The notes under the pieces were generated by a model. The model had not been told where the DNA came from and did no database searches. It was given only the letters and a program-made list of their open reading frames with translations. The position numbers were made by a program, and so were the translations under genes. Source: Pyricularia pennisetigena (lineage: Eukaryota; Ascomycota; Sordariomycetes; Magnaporthales; Pyriculariaceae). Taken from it: a stretch of 64,000 bases of DNA. The DNA lies in contig NC_043742.1 in the NCBI RefSeq assembly GCF_004337985.1, positions 3,582,176-3,646,175 on the forward strand. The letters are read 5' to 3'. Below are positions 58,340-64,000 of this stretch, piece by piece. The first letter of the stretch is position 1, and each line of letters opens with the position of its first letter.

Positions 58340-60035
58340 ATAGTCTCAATGCTTGAATTAGACCCCCCTGCTTCGCAGTGGTGACCGAGCGCTCCATATA
58401 CCTTTTAGCCACATGGCTTTCCGACCAATTACATTGGCCGAAAAGAACGCGCTCGTTCTAGTCTGAGGACAACGTGTCGCATTTCCCCGTTCATGGCGGT
58501 ACTACCAACGATAGTTTGTCGCATTTTGCCGTTTATAGCGGGAATATACACTGTATTCGCAATATAATAGAAAAAAAACAGTATAACCATAGTATGCAAT
58601 TAAATAGTCGAATAGAAAATCAAATGAAAATCGTTTCAATATGAAATAACCTGCGCTGCATTACTTGGAACTCGGTCATTCTTTCACCGGACGCCGCGAT
58701 CCTGTAGCCGATTTATTTGGAATGATATTTAAATACTTAGTAAAATTTGTTGTTTTTCATTGTATTGAATTATTATTTTGAATAATGGTATATAATGTTA
58801 ACTTAAACTCAGATTATGCTACTTACAGCTCAAGAAATCTGAGGATCATAAAGCGTATACAATTATCGGATAAAGTAAAGGTTTTATCAATATTTCTACA
58901 TCAACGGATAATTTATTAGAAAACTGAATAATTTACGCAAATATCGGTAAATTTAAAAAGAACTTTAATGTATCTATTCTTTCACAAATCTGTATATAAA
59001 TGTTTTTTAGCTTTGCTTTTACAAATCTTATTGAATTAAATAAAGGAAAAAATAAAAAAATAACACAAATTTAGCATTTCTTTATGAATAAAAGTAAAAG
59101 AAAGTGGGTATTATATATCAGATTTCATATTGACGTTTGTTTGTATACGTAGTCTACTCCCTCAAACTCTGATTTTGTTAATGTCAAAAATGGTAAACAT
59201 ATAAAAGAGTTTCGATTGTAAATTATATACAAAATTGAATATACCCTACCTATCCGCTTATTTAACGGCTTGTATGATAGGATATATGTATCAAACTGTC
59301 ACATTCCAATATATACTGGTGTGCCGCCCCCCACGTGCAGAATGTATAGAATTTGGTCGCAAAACAAAAACAGTATAAAATTAATCATATAAAGGAAAAA
59401 AGATATAAAATACACATTTAGCATTTTTTACTATAAAAAGCTTTTAAAGCCAGTATTACAAATTGGATTAAACGTGGACGTTTGCTCACATATGTCATCC
59501 CATCCCTGAAAATTTGATTTCATTATCGTTAGAATTGGTAAAAGTATTCACGAGTTTCCATTGTAAATTATGTACAAAAAAAGGATACTTTGCCTATCCG
59601 TTTGTTTAACTCCTTACATAATACGGTATTAGCACCAAAACTGTGTATAACGGTATATATACATATATATATAACCCTCCACGTGCAGAAATTGTGAAAT
59701 TTGGTTGAAGATTAAAAGTTATACAAAAAATCGAAAAAACAATACCGCCATGAACGGATTAAGGGCAAATAGTATCCAATTCGACCGTTATAGCAGATAA
59801 AAATAAATCGAATCGCTCCTAATAGCGTTACTAAACGCTGACTTCAACGATATTCTCTTTTTTCAATATTTTGCGTGGTTATGGAATAATAAGGGAGTGT
59901 CGGTCGAAAAAATGTCAAAAATACAGCAATAAACGGCGAAAATCGTCAAATTATCCTCAAACCTAAACCATAACGTTTTTTAAATGGACCCACAAATACA
60001 TTGCAAAACCGCAATTGAGCCACGAAATGGAGCGA
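58340..60035 (+). repeat. Unclassified repeat family, copy 1
   Basis: The left end is TAGTCTCAATGC, then the hairpin CCCCCTGC-TTC-GCAGTGG, then GCGCTCCATATACCTTTTAG, then GTCTGAGGACAACGTGTCGC. Iterons with CCGTTCATGGCGGTA and CCGTTTATAGCGGG follow. The interior is AT-rich with a 346-bp internal duplication. The right end, near 59935-60020, carries the inverted forms (AAACGGCG, TTATCCTCAAACCT). No open frame longer than about 30 codons is supported, so it is non-autonomous or fully decayed. Confidence 0.7.
59030..59720 (+). repeat. 346-bp tandem duplication inside copy 1
   Basis: Two diverged units with anchors at TAGCATTTC (59072) and TAGCATTTTT (59419), 347 bp apart. Both run through TTGTAAATTAT, CCTATCCG.TT.TTTAAC and end at CCACGTGCAGAA. 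Confidence 0.75.
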
Positions 60036-60059
60036 AGCGAACGAAATGGATTAATTGTG

Positions 60060-61957
60060 TAGTCTCAGTGCTCAGACTAGACCCCCCTGCTTCGCAGTGG
60101 GGACCGAGCGCTCCATATACTTTTTAGCCACATGGTTTTTCGACCAATTACATTGGCCGAAAAAATCGCGCTCGTTCTAGTCTGAGGACATTTTGTCGCA
60201 TTTCACCGTTCATGGCGGTACCAGCAACGATAATTTATCGCATTTCGCCGTTTATAACGGGTATATATATAATATTATAAAAAAACCTTATAAACGCCCT
60301 GCGACCGCACGTTAAATATAATAAATTGCATTTTTTATACGCGTAACCAATTGAACAGCGGTATAATTAATACATTATATTTGAAATATAATAGCATAAA
60401 AAGATAGTATAACTACGGTATGCAATTAAATATTCGAATAAAATATTAAATACAAATTACAAATATATGAAATAACCAGCGGTAAATTAATTGGAGCTTA
60501 GGAAATTTGGTATCGAAAATCGCGTCCTCATATTTAATTTATTTGGAATAAAATTTCAATATTTAGTTACACTTGTATTTTATTATTATATTTAATGATT
60601 GTTTTGAATAATAATATATAATATTGGTTTAAAACCAAGTATTATCCTTGATGATTGAGCGAATTTAAAACTACAAAGTGCATGCAATCAACGTTTAAAA
60701 CAAAACTTTTTTGGTACTTTTATATTATTTATTAAATTTTAGAAAAACTGAATATTTTACGCAAATAACTTTAAAATGAAATGAAATTTTAATATCCTCA
60801 CTTTGTAATAAGCCTATATATAATCGTTAGTAAATCTCAGTTTTATAAATTTTATTTAATTAAATAAAGCAAAAAATAGAAGAAAAGCACAAATTTAAAA
60901 TTTCCTTTATATAAAGATAATATTAGTGGGTATTACAGATCGGATTTCACGTTAACGCTCGTATATATATTTAATTCAATCCCTGAAACTTTGGTTTAAT
61001 TATTCTAAAAATTGGTAAAAATATAAAAGCGTTTCAATTGTAAATTATATATGAAATTACATACATGTTACCTATTCGCCTATTTTACGGCTTATATAAT
61101 TCGATTTATATCCCAAATTGGAATATTATATTATATATATATTTACCATTCCCGACGAATAAAAAGCATTAAATTTGGCCGCAAAGTACAATAATATGAA
61201 ATTAATTAAATAAAGCAAAAAATCGATTAAGAATATATATTTAGCATTTTTTTATATAAAAGATTATTTAAAGCAGATAATATAATTTCAAACACACGTG
61301 AGCGTTTGTATATATACCTAATCCAATCCCTATAATTTTGGTTTTATTATTATTAAAATTGGTATGAATATAAACGAGTTTCGATTGTAAATTACATATA
61401 AAAATGTGTTTACTTTACCTACCCGTTTATTTAACTGCTTATATAATGCGATATATACACCAAAACTTAGTTTAACGCTATATATGTATATACGACCCTC
61501 CACGTGCAAAAAGTCCAAAATTCGGTCAAAAATTAAAAATAATATTAAAAAGAGACGAAAATCGAAAAAAAAATCGAAAAAAACAGTACCGCCATAAACG
61601 GATTAAGGGCAGGTGGTATCCAATTAGGCCATTATAACAGATAAAAAAATTAATTAAATCGCTGCTAATAGCGGTATTAAACACTATTTTCAACGATATT
61701 TTCTTTTTTCAATATTTTGCGTGGTTATAAAATAATAAAGGAGTGTCGGTCGAAAAAAGGCCAAAAATACCGCTATAAACGGCGAAAATCAACAAGTTGT
61801 CCTCAGACCTGAACCAGAGCGTTCTTTGGATGGACCCACAGGTACATTGCAAAGCCGCAATTGAGCCACGCTCAATTGTGGAGCTCTGGGCTTCAGGGAT
61901 GAGCCCTGAGACTATTAATTGTGGCGCTTTGGGCTTTAGGGATAAGCCCTGAGACTA
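60060..61957 (+). repeat. Unclassified repeat family, copy 2 (most complete)
   Basis: Left end TAGTCTCAGTGCTCAGACTA, then the terminal hairpin CCCCCTGC-TTC-GCAGTGGGG, then GTCTGAGGACATTTTGTCGC and iterons. The right end reads, on the opposite strand, GTAGTCTCAGGGCTTATCCC, and further in GGTCTGAGGACAACTTGTTG followed by CCGTTTATAGCGGTA. The two ends are thus inverted repeats of about 40 bp in their inner part plus a shared terminal GTAGTCTCAG. A 346-bp internal duplication is present (anchors 60896 and 61242). No transposase is visible. Confidence 0.72.
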
Positions 61958-62299
61958 CTTCAGGGGCCGTGAGGCTTAATAGGCCGGCAGGCTAGTTACG
62001 TGTATAAGGCTAAGCACTTGAAGTTACCCCGCATTCCGGCAATACGGGTCGAAAATCTGCACCCACGGATTCGAACACGTAATTTATAATTTAGCCTCAA
62101 ATTCATCGACCCATCGATTCATCGATTAAACCATTTAACGATAAAAAAAATCGGTTGTGCAATAACGATATATTATATCTTTTACCCGCTAGCAGACGGT
62201 TATCTGCCATTTCAAGGTTCCATTAGCCTGATACGTCATCCACCTTTCCCCGCGCTCAAGATTAAGCTTATTTTATCTCGTAAGCTCCTCACATGTATG
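61958..62299. other. Non-repeat spacer
   Basis: A stretch with higher GC than its surroundings. It contains CCGTGAGGCTTAATAGGCCG and a T-arm-like GGATTCGAAC at about 62068 but no full tRNA. No gene is seen. Confidence 0.4.
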
Positions 62300-62697
62300 C
62301 CATTTTTTAAAATAATAATTAAATATAGTTAAAAATCAAAAATCTTATCAAATATTTAAGTATTTTTTTACAAAGAAACGGAGTATAATAGCAGAGCTTT
62401 TAGTATAAAGATCACTAATCTCCAAATAACCGAACGCAGGTTACCTTATATTTCTATGATTTTTATTCAATTTTTTATTCGAATATTTAATTGCATACTA
62501 TGGCTGCACTGTTTTTTGGCCGTCATGCTGCAAATACAGTGTATATACCCGCTATAAACAGCGAAATGCGACAAGTTGTCCTCAAATCAGAACGAGCGTG
62601 ATCTCTTGGCCAATTTGATTGGCCGAAAAGCTATGTGGCTAAAAGGTACATGGAGCGTTCGGACCCCGCAGGGGTCTAGTCTGAGCACTGAGACTAC
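62300..62697 (-). repeat. Unclassified repeat family, inverted left-end fragment
   Basis: On the minus strand, starting at 62697, it reads GTAGTCTCAGTGCTCAGACT, GCTCCATGTACCTTTTAGCC, TTTGAGGACAACTTGTCGCA and CTGTTTATAGCGGGTATATA, then the AT-rich left arm, and is lost near 62300. Only the left 400 bp survive. Confidence 0.7.
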
Positions 62698-62967
62698 GCC
62701 AGACCATGCCCAACGCCGCAAATTCTTCCAAATAAGTCTCGAGTGTATATTCTAAGTGTATTATCAATAGGGGCATATAATAGTTATTATCACCAGTGAG
62801 AGATGTTTAGGTTTGGGTTAGCCTTTCTCCAAGGCCTCACTTGGCTTTTAACTTCCGATAATTATTTGTTTGTGGGGTTCAAAGAGCTTAATAATGAAAC
62901 AAGGAATTTAAAACGGGACTGTTTAAAATGGCGGAAAAGGCAACTAATTTATAAACCACCTCAAGGT
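62698..62967. other. Spacer between two opposed repeat ends
   Basis: About 270 bp of moderate GC, not obviously RIP-mutated, between the inverted fragment and copy 3. It may be an islet of unique host sequence. No gene is recognised. Confidence 0.4.
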
Positions 62968-64000
62968 TAGTCTCAGTGCTCAGACTAGACCCCCCTGCTC
63001 CGCAGTGGGGACCGAACGCACCATATACCTTTTAGCCACATGGTTTTTCGACCAATTACATTGGCCGAGAAAATCGCGCTCGTTCTAAGCTGAGGACATC
63101 TTGTCGCATTTCACCGTTCATGGCGGTACCACCAACGATAATTGGTCGCATTTCGCCGTTTGTAACGGTATTACTAATAATATACCAAATATCGCGATAT
63201 CGCTGATAATTATTTTATTAATATAAGGATAGTTTGTGGTATTTTGCCGTTTATAACGGGTATATATAATATATTCGCATTATAATGGCAAAATGAAAAT
63301 GGTATAACCATAGTATATAATTAAATATTCGAATAAAACAATAAATAAAAATTATAAAAATATATACTAATTTGCGTTGAATTTATTGGAGTTTGTTGAT
63401 TATTTGAATGCCGGCAGCGTCTTAATAGCCACTGTATTTGGAAAGATATTAAAATATTGAGTAAAATTTGTAATTTTTCATTATATTTAATTTTTATTCT
63501 AAATAATTGCATATAATATTAATTTAAGTTTAAATTACAGTTTTTATAGGTTAGCAGACCTAATACTGCAAAGTGCATGCAGTTATCGATTAAAATAAAA
63601 GTTTTACTAATATTTTTATACAAACTAATAATTTGTTAAAAAACTGAATAATTTACGCAAATATTGGTAAAATTAAAATATTTTTAATTCATACATTTCT
63701 TTATTAATATATTAATAAATTCTATTTGAATTTTTTTTATAAATTTTATTTATTTGAATAAAGCAAAAAATTGAAAAATAATAGAAATTTAGCATTTTTT
63801 ATATAAAAAGATCAAAAGGGCCGATATAATAAATCGAGTTTTACGTTAACATTTGCTTATATACGTCATTTATTTTTCCAAATTTTGGTTTTATTAATCT
63901 CAAAATTGGTTAAAATGTAAAAGCATTTCGATTGTAAAATATATATAAAACTGGATATATTTTACCTATCCGCGTATTTAACGGCTTACATAATCGGATA
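62968..64000 (+). repeat. Unclassified repeat family, copy 3 (cut by window end)
   Basis: Starts TAGTCTCAGTGCTCAGACTA, with the hairpin CCCCCTGC-TCC-GCAGTGGGG, GAGGACATCTTGTCGC, and three iteron-like blocks (about 63105, 63150, 63240). The interior anchor TTAGCATTTTTT is at 63790. It continues past the window. Confidence 0.7.

Noticed and set aside
58340..64000. CRISPR-like or centromeric satellite array
   Set aside because: The repeats are long, few and structured with inverted ends, without regular short spacers; a eukaryotic context also excludes CRISPR.

Overview
The window comes from a filamentous ascomycete, most likely a Sordariomycete. The genes carry short spliceosomal introns with GTAAGT/GTATGT donors and CTAAC-type branch points, and many introns and UTRs hold long T or A runs. 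The families present are fungal: PTH11-like rhodopsin-domain receptors, secreted tyrosinase, hevein-domain and GPI-anchored wall proteins, and chromodomain Gypsy elements. The species cannot be named from this sequence.

The window has two compartments. Positions 1 to about 27,100 are gene-bearing with balanced base composition. They hold a ZIP zinc transporter (227-2861, +), a frameshifted PTH11-like receptor (4015-5235, +), a small DUF7053-like protein (6628-7221, +), a cytochrome P450 relic (7940-8430, +), a low-complexity basic/Gly-rich ORF (8864-9400, -), a TatD-type metal-dependent hydrolase (10539-11666, -), tRNA-Thr(AGT) (11923-11994, +), a triple hevein-domain secreted protein (12431-13756, -), a 98-aa hypothetical (16271-16567, +), a secreted M20-family amidohydrolase (17672-19099, +), a GPI-anchored Ala/Pro-rich wall protein (19541-20194, -), a secreted tyrosinase (21785-22900, +) converging on a fumarylacetoacetate-hydrolase-family gene (23186-24296, -), a small Cys-rich secreted protein (25010-25259, -), and the 3' end of a second PTH11-like gene (26559-27060, -).

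From about 27,100 to the end the sequence is very AT-rich and rich in TpA, and it is made of decayed repeats. This is the footprint expected of repeat-induced point mutation (RIP). The order is: a truncated Copia 3' half (27,240-28,600); Copia A on the minus strand (LTR 28,942-29,497) split by a complete nested chromodomain Gypsy element (32,034-39,213) with a perfect 5-bp target duplication; Copia B on the plus strand (39,967-47,625), which cuts off the rest of Copia A; Copia C, sharing Copia B's right LTR and cut by a second Gypsy element (50,741-57,937) whose flanks do not match; a Copia leader fragment (57,938-58,300); and 5.7 kb of an unclassified repeat family (58,340-64,000) with direct and inverted copies, internal 346-bp duplications, terminal hairpins and iterons.

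The expressed genes lean towards the cell surface and secretion: wall proteins, a chitin-binding protein, tyrosinase, a secreted hydrolase, a small Cys-rich protein, metal uptake and receptors. Three genes (two PTH11-like, one P450) are broken, and one of these lies at the edge of the AT-rich block, as in a fast-evolving accessory region. Two unresolved 2-base gaps (7774-7775 and 31900-31901) mark assembly joins.
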